A DNA stretch of 64,000 bases from a bacterium (GTDB taxonomy: Bacteria > Chloroflexota > Dormibacteria > UBA8260 > Bog-877): positions 119,306-183,305 of the forward strand of contig JAKABA010000001.1 in NCBI GenBank assembly GCA_021802115.1. The letters run 5' to 3'. Shown in pieces: positions 8,704-18,042 of the stretch. How positions within the stretch are numbered: the first letter of the stretch is position 1; every line of letters begins with the position of its first letter. Position numbers and translations under genes: made by a program. The notes under the pieces are model-generated. The model worked only from the letters and a program-made list of their open reading frames with translations, was not told where the DNA came from and searched no databases.

Positions 8704-10083
8704 TCATCGCAACACTTCGTCCGCGTTGGTCGGCTCGGGCGGGCCCGAGCGGGTAACCAGACGCCGGGGCGGCCGACCGCGCTGGTGGAGCATGTCGGCT
8801 CCAGCGTATACGACTCCGAGCCCTTCCGCGACCAGCCAAGCGGCCCCGGCGCCGGTGATACCCCAGACGGGGAGTAATACCCAGGTAAGCCCGACCTGCA
8901 CCAGGGCTAGGCTCCAAATGAATGCGGCAGCCTGGCCGTAGCGGTTTTGGAGCCGCAGGACGGTGCGGTACACCGACGTCAGTGCATCTGGGATGGCCGC
9001 GGCGATCAGAAGCAGCAAGAGGCCGAGCGCCTGGGTCCGATAGCGGGTGCCGAAGGCTTGCAGCAGACCGGGCCCGAGCAGGGCGCACACCAGCATGGCG
9101 ATCATCAGACCGGGGACGATCAGCCACAGGGCCCGTCGTGCGCTCCCGGCAGCCGTCTCCGGAGCCCGAGAACCCTCCGCGAACAAGGCTGAGGACACGG
9201 CTGACGCGGCCACGAAGAAGAAGCTGCCCACCCGCCAAGCCGAGTAGAAATAGGCGGTGCTGCTGGCGGCGACCGCGACCCCGACCAGCACCGGGACCGC
9301 GTAGCTGGGAAGCATCGCTCCCAGGCTCACAACATAGTTTCCCGCCATGCTGTGCCGCATCGCCCCCGTCTCGGTTCGCCACCCGGTCCAGGTCGGGCGG
9401 TAGCCACGCATCCGTATCAGCAATCCCATGGCCACTGCGACCGAAACCAACACCGCCGCGCTCCACCCCATCTGCACCCCTACGGCACCGTGAGCGTGGA
9501 GGATGGGTACCAAGAGCAGCGGCAGCTTGATCGCGCTCATGAGAATGCTGGTGAAGAGGCGCACCGAGGCAGCCCGTTCCACCACCCAGACACTGTCCAA
9601 GACCATCCCGCAATTGGTGAGAGCCACTCCGCCCACCAGGCTGATCAAGTACCCCGGCCCCAGCAACGCGGCCGATCTGGTAACCCCCAGCATCACGCCC
9701 CAGCCGACCAGTCCGGCCAGCGCACCGATCAGGCCGGCGACGCCCAATCCGACGGTCACGGTGAGACTCCACTCCGAGCCTGGCCGTCGCTGTGGGATGC
9801 GCTGGACCACGGCCGAGTTGGTTCCCAGGATCGAGACCAGGGAGGCCAGGGTCATCACCGAGACGCTGACCGCCGCAGTTCCCACGGCACTGGGGCTGTA
9901 GTTGCGAGCGGCCACAACCCAGTAGGCGAATCCGAGTCCGGCCGTCGCCACCGTGGTGAGCATTATCAGCCCACTGGTGCGGGCCAGCGAGTTGCGCAGC
10001 AGTTGGGACCATCGCTGCGCCCCTAACCTGGCTCCCGCACCCATAACCCGCATCGACCATGGCCTCGGCTGCGGGCCGCTCAC
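8704..10083 (-). CDS. Polysaccharide/lipid-linked sugar flippase (Wzx/MATE-like)
   Basis: 459 residues with about 12-14 hydrophobic helices starting near residue 35 (A-R-T-S-G-L-I-M-L-T-T-V). The layout fits the polysaccharide-transporter branch of the MOP superfamily, which moves undecaprenyl-linked glycans across the membrane. No separate Wzy polymerase is obvious; the large membrane protein at 2356-4326 could fill that role (inference). The gap to the upstream GT4 gene is 156 nt, the largest within the operon. Confidence 0.82.
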   Translation of the reverse strand: MSGPQPRPWSMRVMGAGARLGAQRWSQLLRNSLARTSGLIMLTTVATAGLGFAYWVVAARNYSPSAVGTAAVSVSVMTLASLVSILGTNSAVVQRIPQRRPGSEWSLTVTVGLGVAGLIGALAGLVGWGVMLGVTRSAALLGPGYLISLVGGVALTNCGMVLDSVWVVERAASVRLFTSILMSAIKLPLLLVPILHAHGAVGVQMGWSAAVLVSVAVAMGLLIRMRGYRPTWTGWRTETGAMRHSMAGNYVVSLGAMLPSYAVPVLVGVAVAASSTAYFYSAWRVGSFFFVAASAVSSALFAEGSRAPETAAGSARRALWLIVPGLMIAMLVCALLGPGLLQAFGTRYRTQALGLLLLLIAAAIPDALTSVYRTVLRLQNRYGQAAAFIWSLALVQVGLTWVLLPVWGITGAGAAWLVAEGLGVVYAGADMLHQRGRPPRRLVTRSGPPEPTNADEVLR

Positions 10084-10239
10084 CCCTCCAGCACAGGCTG
10101 GCCGACGGGGCTGGGCGCCCGTCCAAGTGGGTCCCCAGTTCGGGTGCCGCCAGGACGCTCCGGGGCCGTCATGGATCGCTTCGCTCCTGCATTCCGGCAG
10201 TGTAGGCGGCGCGCTCCCCAGCCCACTGATACCAACCCC

Positions 10240-11469
10240 TCATCGGGAGGAAGCTCCGGCGCGCTTGCGGACAGCCGGACCCTTGCGGGCGGTTAGGTGG
10301 TCGATGAGCACTCCGTAGGCCGCTGCCGTGTCAGCCCAACTGGGCGCTCCGGAGAAACGCTGGCCCCTGAGCTCAGAAGCTGCCAGGATTGCCCGGGCCA
10401 GCGACTCCGGTGCCGCTGGCTCGGCGATGACGGCCCCCGAGTAGGCCGCGGTCGTCTCCGGCAGCCCCCCAACCGCCGTGGTCACCACCGGCAGGCCCAT
10501 GGCCATCGCGATGTGCAACGGCCCACTGGACGAGCAGCGCCGGTAGGGCAGGACCACCACGTCTGCGGCTGCGAACGCTGCCCCCGCCTCTGCGTCAGTC
10601 ACGTAGCGGTCCAGTCTCCGGATCTGGTCCCTCGCCGGCGACGCGGCGATCATCTTCTCGGGCACGTTCCAGTTCTCCCAGGTCTCGCCAACTATGGTCA
10701 AGCGGAAGCCCTGATTCCCAGTCGCGGTCAGGATGTCGAAGGCCGCGATCAGGTCGTCGACTCCTTTGAAGGGCCGCACGACTCCGAAGTAGAGCAACCG
10801 GCAGCGGCCGTCCTCTGAGGGCACCGGGACCACCTTGTGATGGTCGTAGGCCGCGTGGGGGATCAGGACGGTGCGGCGGGCGTCCAGCCGATACCGCTCC
10901 ACCACCAACCTTCGGTCGTGCTCGGTATGAACGACAAAGCGAGAGGTCAGCCAAAACAGGACCGGGGCGAGGTTGCCCACGTAGTGGCGGACCCACCCCA
11001 GGCGTTCCTCCCCGGTGTCGAGGGCTTCATGGAATTCGACTACCACCGAGGCGCCCATCGCGTGAGCCATCACAGCCAGCAGCAAGTAGGTGTGCAGCAC
11101 CGCTCCTGTCCACCATTGCAGCACCACCACCTCGGGTCGCTCCCGCCGCATCAGCCGGACCACTTTCCCGAGCCCGGTTCCCCAGTACCAGTCGATGCCG
11201 TCCGCGAAGGCGACCTCAGAGGGCAGCTTCAGCTCGGAGAGATCCGCGCCGACCCGGGCTCGGCCAGGGTAGAGGCGCGCCGGCAGCAGCCTCCGGAACA
11301 GAATCGCGGAGACGCGCTGTTCATGGGCGAGAGCGCCGATCAGGCCGAAGGTATAGTAGGTGATGCCGCTCAGGAAGCGAGTCCCTGGACCGACGACGCA
11401 GACTCTCCTCGCGGCCGTCTTGGGGCTTGGCTCGGGAGGGTGCGGCCCACCGCCGGGGCCCAACGTCAT
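10240..11469 (-). CDS. Glycosyltransferase family 4
   Basis: 409 residues, GT-B. N-terminal loop F-L-S-G-I-T-Y-Y-T-F at about 33-42, C-terminal domain from L-L-Y-F-G-V-V-R-P-F-K-G-V, and the donor segment L-P-Y-R-R-C-S-S-S-G-P-L-H-I-A-M-A-M-G near residue 316. Overlaps the upstream GT2 gene by 4 nt (11466-11469), so these two form the promoter-proximal pair of the glycan operon. Confidence 0.85.
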   Translation of the reverse strand: MTLGPGGGPHPPEPSPKTAARRVCVVGPGTRFLSGITYYTFGLIGALAHEQRVSAILFRRLLPARLYPGRARVGADLSELKLPSEVAFADGIDWYWGTGLGKVVRLMRRERPEVVVLQWWTGAVLHTYLLLAVMAHAMGASVVVEFHEALDTGEERLGWVRHYVGNLAPVLFWLTSRFVVHTEHDRRLVVERYRLDARRTVLIPHAAYDHHKVVPVPSEDGRCRLLYFGVVRPFKGVDDLIAAFDILTATGNQGFRLTIVGETWENWNVPEKMIAASPARDQIRRLDRYVTDAEAGAAFAAADVVVLPYRRCSSSGPLHIAMAMGLPVVTTAVGGLPETTAAYSGAVIAEPAAPESLARAILAASELRGQRFSGAPSWADTAAAYGVLIDHLTARKGPAVRKRAGASSR

Positions 11470-12299
11470 TGGCCTTCGCGAGCAGGGATGGACCGCCCCC
11501 GTGGTCTGAGCCTCAGCTCGCTGAGAATTGTGCGCAGCACCCGGAAGCCGTCTCGGACGGTGTGCAGATTGCTCGATCCATGGATCCGGCGGCGTTCATA
11601 ACTGCCCACCTCGCTGACGCGGAACCCGGATCTGGCAATGCGCAAGTTCATGAAGGCTTCCACCTCGAACCCGTCGCAGTCGGGCGCTACCCAGGGCAGG
11701 CAGTGGCGCCAGAAGCCGTTCAGGCCATAGCAGAGGTCGGTGTACCGTGTGCGGTAGAGGAGATTGACCAGCCTCACCAGCCCGGCGTTGCCGAGCCGAC
11801 GCAAGGGGGTGATGTCGGCGCTGCCGCCACCGCTGGCGAAGCGAGTTCCCTTGGCGAAGTCAGCCCCGTCCATGAGAGTGGCCACGAATTTGGGGATCTC
11901 CTGAGGGTCGGCGGAGCCGTCGGCATCCAGCATGATGATGATGTCGCCGGAGCAGCCGGCGAAACCGGCGGCAAGGGCATTGCCCTTGCCGGGCCGGGGG
12001 TGGGTGAGCACCAATGCATCAGGGCGCAGTTGCCGTGTCACTGCAATTGTGTCATCTGTAGAACCCCCGTCCACCAGCACCACCTCCGATACCAGGTCGG
12101 GCAACTCGCCCAGCACGATACGGAGGTTCTCGGCCTCATTGATGGCCGGGATCACTACCGAAATGCGTGGCGCTGTCAGACGCCCAGCCACCTCCAACCC
12201 GACCAATGGCGTTGTCCCCGCGAGGCCGGGCACGGGCAGCGCCCCGGGGTCCGCCAGGGCCGGGTCGTTCGTCGACGCGCTGGAGGCGAACTCGCTCAA
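11466..12299 (-). CDS. Glycosyltransferase family 2, polyprenyl-phosphate sugar transferase-like
   Basis: 277 residues. Motifs P-A-I-N-E-A-E-N-L, V-D-G-G-S-T-D-D-T and the metal site M-L-D-A-D-G-S-A-D-P-Q-E-I match dolichyl/polyprenyl-phosphate mannose or glucose synthase-type GT2 enzymes. It lacks C-terminal TM helices, so it is the soluble DPM1-like form. Such enzymes charge a polyprenyl carrier that GT-C transferases then use, which fits the GT-C-like gene at 2356-4326. It is the first gene of the operon; a sigma-70-type promoter lies about 270 nt upstream. Confidence 0.85.
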   Translation of the reverse strand: MSEFASSASTNDPALADPGALPVPGLAGTTPLVGLEVAGRLTAPRISVVIPAINEAENLRIVLGELPDLVSEVVLVDGGSTDDTIAVTRQLRPDALVLTHPRPGKGNALAAGFAGCSGDIIIMLDADGSADPQEIPKFVATLMDGADFAKGTRFASGGGSADITPLRRLGNAGLVRLVNLLYRTRYTDLCYGLNGFWRHCLPWVAPDCDGFEVEAFMNLRIARSGFRVSEVGSYERRRIHGSSNLHTVRDGFRVLRTILSELRLRPRGRSIPAREGQ

Positions 12300-12565
12300 C
12301 TGAGCCTGCCTCGAACGGCCGCTCTCCAGCCCCCGCCCGGGGCGCCCGCAGCCAACGACTTGGTGTCACCGGATGCGCCAGACGGGCCGTGCCGTCCTGC
12401 CAGAATTCGAGCGGAAACATACCACCCCCCTCCCAGGATTGGGCATGCCATGGTACTCCCTTCGCGACCGTCGAGCGACCCGCCCGATCCTGGCGATCAG
12501 GCGGGCTCGACGCCTTCCCTTCACGCAAACCGAATCTAAAGTCCCGCGACCCCTTCCCCGACGCC

Positions 12566-12594
12566 ATTGTGACGGCCCCGCAACGGTGTGTCAA
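12566..12594 (-). promoter_or_regulatory. Sigma-70-type promoter of the glycan operon
   Basis: On the minus strand TTGACA (12589-12594) is followed after exactly 17 nt by CACAAT (12566-12571). This predicts a start near 12559 and a leader of about 260 nt before the GT2 start at 12299. The rest of the 12300-12721 gap shows no gene. Confidence 0.55.
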
Positions 12595-12721
12595 CGGATC
12601 TGAAGAAGCCGTCACACGCCCACGGCCTGGGAGTGGAGCGCGTGGGCACCTGGAGTTCCCCCGGCTCAGATTGCCGTCCAGCGAACGGCCGCGGCTTCGC
12701 TGCCCTGCGGACGGCGGCGGG

Positions 12722-13429
12722 TCAGCTGGGAGGGTGGGCGGCGCCTAGGTCGGGCCTTTTCCAGACGGCGGCCTGCATTCCCCCCGCTTCGGTGATCACC
12801 ACCCCAGGCAGCGCCGCGCTGTAGGTCTGGCGAAACTGTTCGACCGTCAGAAAGCGATCGCTGACGAGATGGTCCATCCAACCCCGATCGCTCTTGGCCA
12901 AGAATCTCTCCCAAGCGTTGGGGATGCCCGATCTCACCTCGCCGTAGAGCGCCAAGAGGTGGTGCCAGTGGAACTGCCACCTGGTTCGTGGTTCCTGGGC
13001 CGTGTCGACCAGGATGGCCAATCCACCAGGCGCTACCAAGCTCTTGACGTGGGCTAGAACGCGGTCCAGTTCGGCGACGTGATGGAGGACAGCGATGCTC
13101 AGGACGAGGTCGAAGCTACCCGTGACCGCCTCGATACTCAGCTGCTGGTAGCGCACCCGGGAGTGGGGCCGCTTGCGGCGGGCCAGTTGGATCATCTCGC
13201 TACTGATGTCGACCGCCAAGACCACATCGTAGTGCTCGGCCAGCAGGAGCGCGGTGCGACCGGTGCCACAGCCGAGGTCGACCGCCGTGTGCCCGCGGAG
13301 GCCCTGGATCTGCTCGGTCAGCCAGTCTGGGACCCACCCGCGGGTGAGTTCGTCTCGCCGATCGTAGGCCGTGGCGATCTCATCGAACGAGCGGGGGTCA
13401 GTCGCCTTGGGACGTCGTAGGGACCTCAT
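12722..13429 (-). CDS. Class I SAM-dependent methyltransferase
   Basis: 235 residues. Motif I is V-D-L-G-C-G-T-G-R-T-A (about 51-61), the acidic end of beta-2 is V-V-L-A-V-D-I-S, and the post-II segment F-D-L-V-L-S-I-A-V-L-H-H-V is typical of UbiE/BioC-like small-molecule methyltransferases (Methyltransf_11/25 type). Its substrate is unknown. It lies 422 nt from the glycan operon and faces no partner gene, so operon membership is doubtful. Confidence 0.85.
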   Translation of the reverse strand: MRSLRRPKATDPRSFDEIATAYDRRDELTRGWVPDWLTEQIQGLRGHTAVDLGCGTGRTALLLAEHYDVVLAVDISSEMIQLARRKRPHSRVRYQQLSIEAVTGSFDLVLSIAVLHHVAELDRVLAHVKSLVAPGGLAILVDTAQEPRTRWQFHWHHLLALYGEVRSGIPNAWERFLAKSDRGWMDHLVSDRFLTVEQFRQTYSAALPGVVITEAGGMQAAVWKRPDLGAAHPPS

Positions 13430-14109
13430 GCAAGCTCCTGTAGTCGGACCTCGAGGCGAGGGAGGTCGCGGCCGGCCCTAATCCAGCTCATGGCGGTGCG
13501 GCTGGCGCTCTCAGACGTTATCAGAGCCATGCTCGCCGCTCGCGGACCCGGTCGCGCGGGCCAGGTGGGGTCGGCCTCGGGACGGAGGTGGGCGCCGTAG
13601 TCCAGGTAGGTTGTTGGGGAGCGCCCAGGCGAGGGGGGACGCGTCGGGGGCTCCCGCGAGACCTGCGCCCCCCGCGATAGCCGGAATCGAGCGTGGCATT
13701 GCGCGCAGCGGGTCGCGCGAGTTGCTCAGGGGCTTGAGCCCAAGCCTGGGTCGATCCGGTACCCTGGGCATGTGCTCGGCTTCCCGGCTGCGGTGGGGGA
13801 CGGTGCTTACGAGGCCGCAGCCCCGCCAGCGGACGGCGGGGGCTGTGCCCTGCGACCCTCGACGGGGTCTGGTCCCCTCTGGCAAACTGCGCCCTCCAGG
13901 GGATTCAAAGAGCGTCTGGCACGGCGCCCGAAATCCACCAGGGGGCGGTACCCTCGTGAGCATGGTCAGCCGGCCGGCGGCCATGATGCTGGGTGCGGTC
14001 CACGTCACCTGACAATTTCAGCTGCCTTGGCCGAGCGCTCTCGAGGCGAGACGCTACTCGGGGCGCCCAAACTCGCCGCTTGCCCCAGCGCTGGACCGCA
14101 AGGTTGTTG
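13430..14109. other. Gene-free stretch of 680 nt between divergent genes
   Basis: No frame with convincing protein character on either strand. It separates the methyltransferase (minus) from the SCO6745-like gene (plus). The only notable content is the nested set of inverted repeats at 13748-13858, listed separately. Confidence 0.5.
13748..13858. ncRNA. Candidate structured RNA (nested inverted repeats)
   Basis: Four complementary pairs nest within 111 nt: GGGTCG (13748-13753) with CGACCC (13853-13858); GGGCA (13766-13770) with TGCCC (13846-13850); GGCTGCGG (13786-13793) with CCGCAGCC (13815-13822); and CAGCCCCGCC (13818-13827) with GGCGGGGGCTG (13835-13845, one bulged G). The last two share CCGCAGCC and are partly exclusive, which is switch-like. 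The strand is undecided and I match no known RNA family. High GC makes chance pairing a real concern. Confidence 0.3.
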
Positions 14110-14886
14110 ATGGACACCTCGGCACCGGTTCACTTGATCTCCACCTCAACCAACCGCCTGAGCCATCTCCTCTGGCTCTTCCAGCGCCAGGAGCCGGAGG
14201 TGGTGGGTTTGGTTGAGGCCAGGGGCTCGCAGGGCTTCCCTCACTACCTGACCAGCCGGCTCGGGGTCCTCCCCGAGGAGCGCTGGGCGGCGGCTGTCTA
14301 CATCGCGCCCGAGTCCCTGGTCCAGCACCTGCTGCCCCGTTGCCGGGAGCTCGACCCGCCCGCCTACGTGGAGGCCAGCCTGGACGCCGCCGGCAGGGCT
14401 CTGCGGCGGCTCCATCCCGCCCTGCCGCCGGCTGGGCTGAGGGAGCTGGCTGACGCCGCCGCTCCGGAAGGCGAGCTGTCCTCCGCCTGGGCGGCGCTGC
14501 CGCGCAGCGGTAACCCCCACCAGGACGCCATCAGGGATGCCATGGTGCTGCGGGAGGAGCGCGCCCAGGGCCACTACCGGGCGGCCCGGGAAAAGGGACT
14601 GGACCCGCTCCAGCTGCTGGTGCTGACCGCCCTGTGGCGAGGGCAGCCGCAGGACTCCATCGGACGCAACTTCAAGTGGACCCGGGAGGCGATCGAAGTG
14701 GCCGCGGGCAGCCTGGCCGAGCGGGGCTGGGTGGGCACCGAAGGGGAGCTGACGGCGCTGGGGATCGCCGTCCGAGAGGAGATCGAGCGCGCCACCGACC
14801 AGCTGGCCGAGCGGCCCCTGATGGCCGTCCCGGAGCCAGGGCGCGGTCCCCTTCTGGCCCAGCTTTCGGGCCTGGCTGCCGTCTGA
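14110..14886 (+). CDS. SCO6745-like winged-helix family protein
   Basis: 258 residues from the ATG at 14110, chosen because AAGG (14100-14103) sits 6 nt upstream; the frame stays open further 5' but with poor protein character. The C-terminal part (D-A-M-V-L-R-E-E-R-A-Q-G-H-Y, then G-L-D-P-L-Q-L-L-V-L, then L-A-E-R-G-W-V and L-T-A-L-G-I-A-V-R-E-E-I-E) matches what I recall of the SCO6745/helix-turn-helix family common in Actinomycetota: a two-part protein ending in a MarR-like winged helix. The ligand and targets are unknown. Confidence 0.7.
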   Translation: MDTSAPVHLISTSTNRLSHLLWLFQRQEPEVVGLVEARGSQGFPHYLTSRLGVLPEERWAAAVYIAPESLVQHLLPRCRELDPPAYVEASLDAAGRALRRLHPALPPAGLRELADAAAPEGELSSAWAALPRSGNPHQDAIRDAMVLREERAQGHYRAAREKGLDPLQLLVLTALWRGQPQDSIGRNFKWTREAIEVAAGSLAERGWVGTEGELTALGIAVREEIERATDQLAERPLMAVPEPGRGPLLAQLSGLAAV

Positions 14887-14994
14887 TGCCCACCTCCTGC
14901 GGGCAAGCGCCAACCCCTCCGTTACCTACCGGGCCCCAGGAGGGTTTACCTGACGTGGGTTTGCATTCCGGCGCGCCTTTCCCGGCAGGGTCCG

Positions 14995-16368
14995 ATGCGC
15001 GCTAGCCGGTGGTTCGTGGTCGGGCTGGGCACCTGCCTGGCGGTGGCGGTGGTGCTGGACGCGCCCCTGGCCTACCGCAGCTCCAGCCAACTCAAGGGAG
15101 AGAGTCAAGGGGTCAGCCAGCTGCTCTCGAAGGAGAAGGCCATGGGCCTGCCCGCGGCCCAGGCGGATTCGCTGCAGGCTCAGCTGAACCAGGTCAACAC
15201 CAGGCAGTGGTGGTCCCCGACCTTCCTTTTCTCGAACCAGTCCGGCAGGCTCGCCTCACTGCGGGCGCAGGCCCTGGCAGATTGGAACTCAGCCCTGGTG
15301 GCCACTCGGAAGAAGGCTCAAACCCTGCTCACCAGCTATACCGACTTCGTGGGCCACAATGCCGCCTGGCTCACCGAACCCAGCCCGGCCCAGGCCAAGG
15401 CGTGGGCAGCAGAGCTGCAGCGGGCCAAGACCCCAGGGGCGGTGGACGCGGTGATGGCCCAGCTCCAGCTGCACCTGACCCAGGTGGAGTCGCAGGTCAA
15501 GGCGGCCCAGGCCAAGGCCGCCGCCTCGGTGACCCTGGCCAACGCTCCCGGTGGGCTGCTCCAGGAGGCGGCCCAGCTGGAGGCCATCGCCCAGAGCGAC
15601 AACCTGGCCGTCTTGCAGGTTCCCCAGGACGCGGCCCTGCTGCGGCAGGCGCTGAGCGCCAATCAGAGCGGGGCGGCCCAGACCGTCGCCCTCAGCCAGC
15701 AGCTTGGCCTGCTGAAGGCTGAGATTGGGCTCAACGACTCCCTGGTGCAGCAGTCGCAGGCGGTGATGGACCTGGTCGACCAGGCCGGAGCCGAGCAGAC
15801 CCCCAACTCGGCCACCTACCTGGCCCAGTACCAGGGCTCCCAGCAGGCGCTGAAGGCCGCTCAGACTCCCAACCAGCTGGCTCAGGTGCAGGCCACCCTG
15901 AACACCCTGCAACAGGGGGCCCAGGCCAGTCTCAACTCCGACCAGTGCGGTCACACCACCATCTCCGGGAAGTCGATCTACATCTCGCTCTCGCTCCAGG
16001 AGATGGTGTTCTACGACGGGGGCTGCGCCGTCAAGGCGACCCCGGTCACGACCGGGCGGCCCCTGTTGCGGACCCCGACCGGCACCTTTCACATCTTCGA
16101 CAAGCAGACCCCCTACGTCTTCATCTCCCCCTGGCCCCCGGGGTCGCCCTTCTGGTACCCGACCAGCCCGGTCAACTGGGTCATGGAGTTCGACCAAGGC
16201 GGCTACTACATCCACGACGCTCCCTGGGAGCCCACCAGTGAATACGGCCCCGGGAGTGAGAACATCACTCCACAGGCCAGCCATGGCTGCGTCCAGACTC
16301 CGGGCGCGGTGATGGCCTGGGCCTACGCCTGGACTCCCATGGGGACTCCGGTCGTGATCGCCAACTGA
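14995..16368 (+). CDS. L,D-transpeptidase (YkuD) with long coiled-coil stalk
   Basis: 457 residues. N-terminal hydrophobic anchor (6-24), then a Gln/Ala-rich helical region of about 280 residues (likely coiled coil), then a YkuD domain from about residue 325. The catalytic motif is H430-G-C432, in S-H-G-C-V, preceded by the conserved Y-Y-I-H-D-A. It should act outside the membrane and form 3-3 cross-links in peptidoglycan or attach proteins. The last motif residues are V-Q rather than the common R-(L/M)-N, a mild departure. Stands alone, 8 nt before a MarR gene. Confidence 0.88.
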   Translation: MRASRWFVVGLGTCLAVAVVLDAPLAYRSSSQLKGESQGVSQLLSKEKAMGLPAAQADSLQAQLNQVNTRQWWSPTFLFSNQSGRLASLRAQALADWNSALVATRKKAQTLLTSYTDFVGHNAAWLTEPSPAQAKAWAAELQRAKTPGAVDAVMAQLQLHLTQVESQVKAAQAKAAASVTLANAPGGLLQEAAQLEAIAQSDNLAVLQVPQDAALLRQALSANQSGAAQTVALSQQLGLLKAEIGLNDSLVQQSQAVMDLVDQAGAEQTPNSATYLAQYQGSQQALKAAQTPNQLAQVQATLNTLQQGAQASLNSDQCGHTTISGKSIYISLSLQEMVFYDGGCAVKATPVTTGRPLLRTPTGTFHIFDKQTPYVFISPWPPGSPFWYPTSPVNWVMEFDQGGYYIHDAPWEPTSEYGPGSENITPQASHGCVQTPGAVMAWAYAWTPMGTPVVIAN

Positions 16369-16375
16369 GGTCAGC

Positions 16376-16894
16376 TTGAGCCTGCAGCCCGCCGTCGAAC
16401 CCGGTCTTGAGGTTGATCCCGAGCTGCTCCAGCAGCTCGCTTTCCGGAGCCAGCTCCGCTACATCTTCCGGCGGGCGCTGACGGCTCTGGACGCCGCCGC
16501 CGCCGAGCTCGGGCTGAGCACCATGGGCTACCACGCGGTGCTGGTCCTGGGCGGCGCCGGTCCGGCCGGGATCTCCGAGCAGGAGTTGGTCGACCAGCTC
16601 TCCTCCAGCCGGGCCCACACCTCGGTCCTGGCCCGCTCCCTGGTGGAGCAGGGGCTGATCGAGCGCGGGCCCATGGGCAAGGACCGGCGGCGAGTGACAC
16701 TGCGCCTGACCAGGCGGGGCTGGGAGGTGGTGGCGGAGATCGCCGAGCGCCACCGGGTCAGGATGCAGGCTCTGGTCGAAGGGTGGGACCCGAGCGCCTT
16801 CGAAGAGCTCCTGGAGCGGATCATGCTGGTCTATCTCGGGCTCGAGGGGAGGGTTCGGGTGGAGCGGCTGGAGCCGACCAAGGAGAGTTCCTGA
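16376..16894 (+). CDS. MarR-family transcriptional regulator
   Basis: 172 residues, TTG start at 16376 with CTGAGG just upstream. Winged helix: recognition helix region L-V-D-Q-L-S-S-S-R-A-H-T-S-V-L-A-R-S-L, then wing M-G-K-D-R-R-R-V-T-L-R-L-T (D-R-R is diagnostic). It follows the L,D-transpeptidase gene by 8 nt and may be cotranscribed with it. The ligand is unknown. Confidence 0.88.
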   Translation: MSLQPAVEPGLEVDPELLQQLAFRSQLRYIFRRALTALDAAAAELGLSTMGYHAVLVLGGAGPAGISEQELVDQLSSSRAHTSVLARSLVEQGLIERGPMGKDRRRVTLRLTRRGWEVVAEIAERHRVRMQALVEGWDPSAFEELLERIMLVYLGLEGRVRVERLEPTKESS

Positions 16895-17000
16895 GCCGAG
16901 CGCCCTGGCCCCGGACGATAATGGGCGGCCGGTGACGATCCCTGACAGCTTCCCCGGCAGGCGCCGTCCGGCGTCCCGGGATTGACCCGAGGAGGTTCGC

Positions 17001-18035
17001 ATGGAGAGGCCGAAGATCCCGCCCTCGCGGCGCGCGCAGATGGAGGGTCCCGCCTACCTCGGGGCGACCACCTTCGCCCGGGCGGTCGGGATAACCGAGG
17101 AGTCCGAGCTCGACAGCTGGCGTCCCGACATCGCGGTTATGGGGGCGCCCTGGGACGACTCCACGACGTATCGGCCCGGAGCCCGCTTCGGTCCCAGGGC
17201 GGTAAGGACCGCCAACTACCAGACCCCCGAGTGGCACCTGGACCTGGAGGTGGCTCCCTTCAAGGAATTGACCGTGGTCGACTACGGGGACGCGGTCTGC
17301 CTGCCCGGCCAGGTCGAGGCCTCCCACAAGGCGGTCTACGACAGGGTGCGCGAGATCGCGTCTCGGAGGATCATCCCGGTCATCATCGGGGGAGATCACT
17401 CGATCACCCTGCCTGCGGCGACGGCGGTCGCCGACTGCGTCGGCCGGGGCAAGCTGGGGATCGTCCACTTCGACGCCCACGCCGACACCGCGGCCGAGAG
17501 CTTCGGCAACCCCCTCTCCCACGGCACCCCCATGCGCCGGCTGGTGGAGTCGGGGGCGGTCCCGGGGCGCAACTTCGTGCAGATCGGGTTGCGCGGCTAC
17601 TGGCCCCCCAAGGAGGTCTTCGACTGGATGCGGGAACAGGGGCTGCGCTGGCATCTGATGGAGGAGATCTGGAGTCTGGGGGTGGCCGAGGTGGTCCGGC
17701 GCGCGGTGGCGGAGGCGATGGACGGTCCCGAGCTCATCTACATCTCGGTCGACATAGACGTCCTGGACCCCGGCTTCGCCCCGGGGACGGGCACCCCCGA
17801 GCCCGGCGGAATGGACCCGGCCGACCTGCTCAGGGCGATCCGGCAGGTGGCGCTGCACACGCCGGTCGTGGCCATGGACGTGGTCGAGGTGGCCCCTGTC
17901 AACGACCCCGCCGAGCTTACCGCCCAGAACGCCAACCGCTGCATCATGGAGCTGATCTCGGCCGTGGCGGCCAAGCGCCGCGGGGTACGCAGCTTGGCCG
18001 CGCTGGGGGAGACGACGGCTTCCGGCAGGCGCTAG
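17001..18035 (+). CDS. speB: Agmatinase-family ureohydrolase
   Basis: 344 residues. Binuclear-manganese motifs are complete: G-G-D-H-S (about 129-133), D-A-H-A-D starting at D158, and S-V-D-I-D with D251 and D253 followed by V-L-D-P. Agmatinase converts agmatine to putrescine and urea; guanidinobutyrase or guanidine hydrolase activity is possible in this family. A strong ribosome site (GAGGAGG) precedes the ATG. No polyamine partner genes are adjacent, so the substrate stays open. Confidence 0.88.
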   Translation: MERPKIPPSRRAQMEGPAYLGATTFARAVGITEESELDSWRPDIAVMGAPWDDSTTYRPGARFGPRAVRTANYQTPEWHLDLEVAPFKELTVVDYGDAVCLPGQVEASHKAVYDRVREIASRRIIPVIIGGDHSITLPAATAVADCVGRGKLGIVHFDAHADTAAESFGNPLSHGTPMRRLVESGAVPGRNFVQIGLRGYWPPKEVFDWMREQGLRWHLMEEIWSLGVAEVVRRAVAEAMDGPELIYISVDIDVLDPGFAPGTGTPEPGGMDPADLLRAIRQVALHTPVVAMDVVEVAPVNDPAELTAQNANRCIMELISAVAAKRRGVRSLAALGETTASGRR

Positions 18036-18042
18036 CCCGGAT

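Noticed and set aside
13748..13858. Reverse strand read as a cobalamin or SRP RNA (contains a CACAGCCCCCGC-like stretch)
   Set aside because: The SRP GGAAG-AGCA core is absent and the B12 box order is wrong, so I kept it only as an unnamed structured-RNA candidate.
15289..16284. 331-codon antisense frame over the L,D-transpeptidase
   Set aside because: Gly/Leu-rich mirror of a Gln/Ala-rich coiled-coil gene with a clear catalytic motif on the plus strand.
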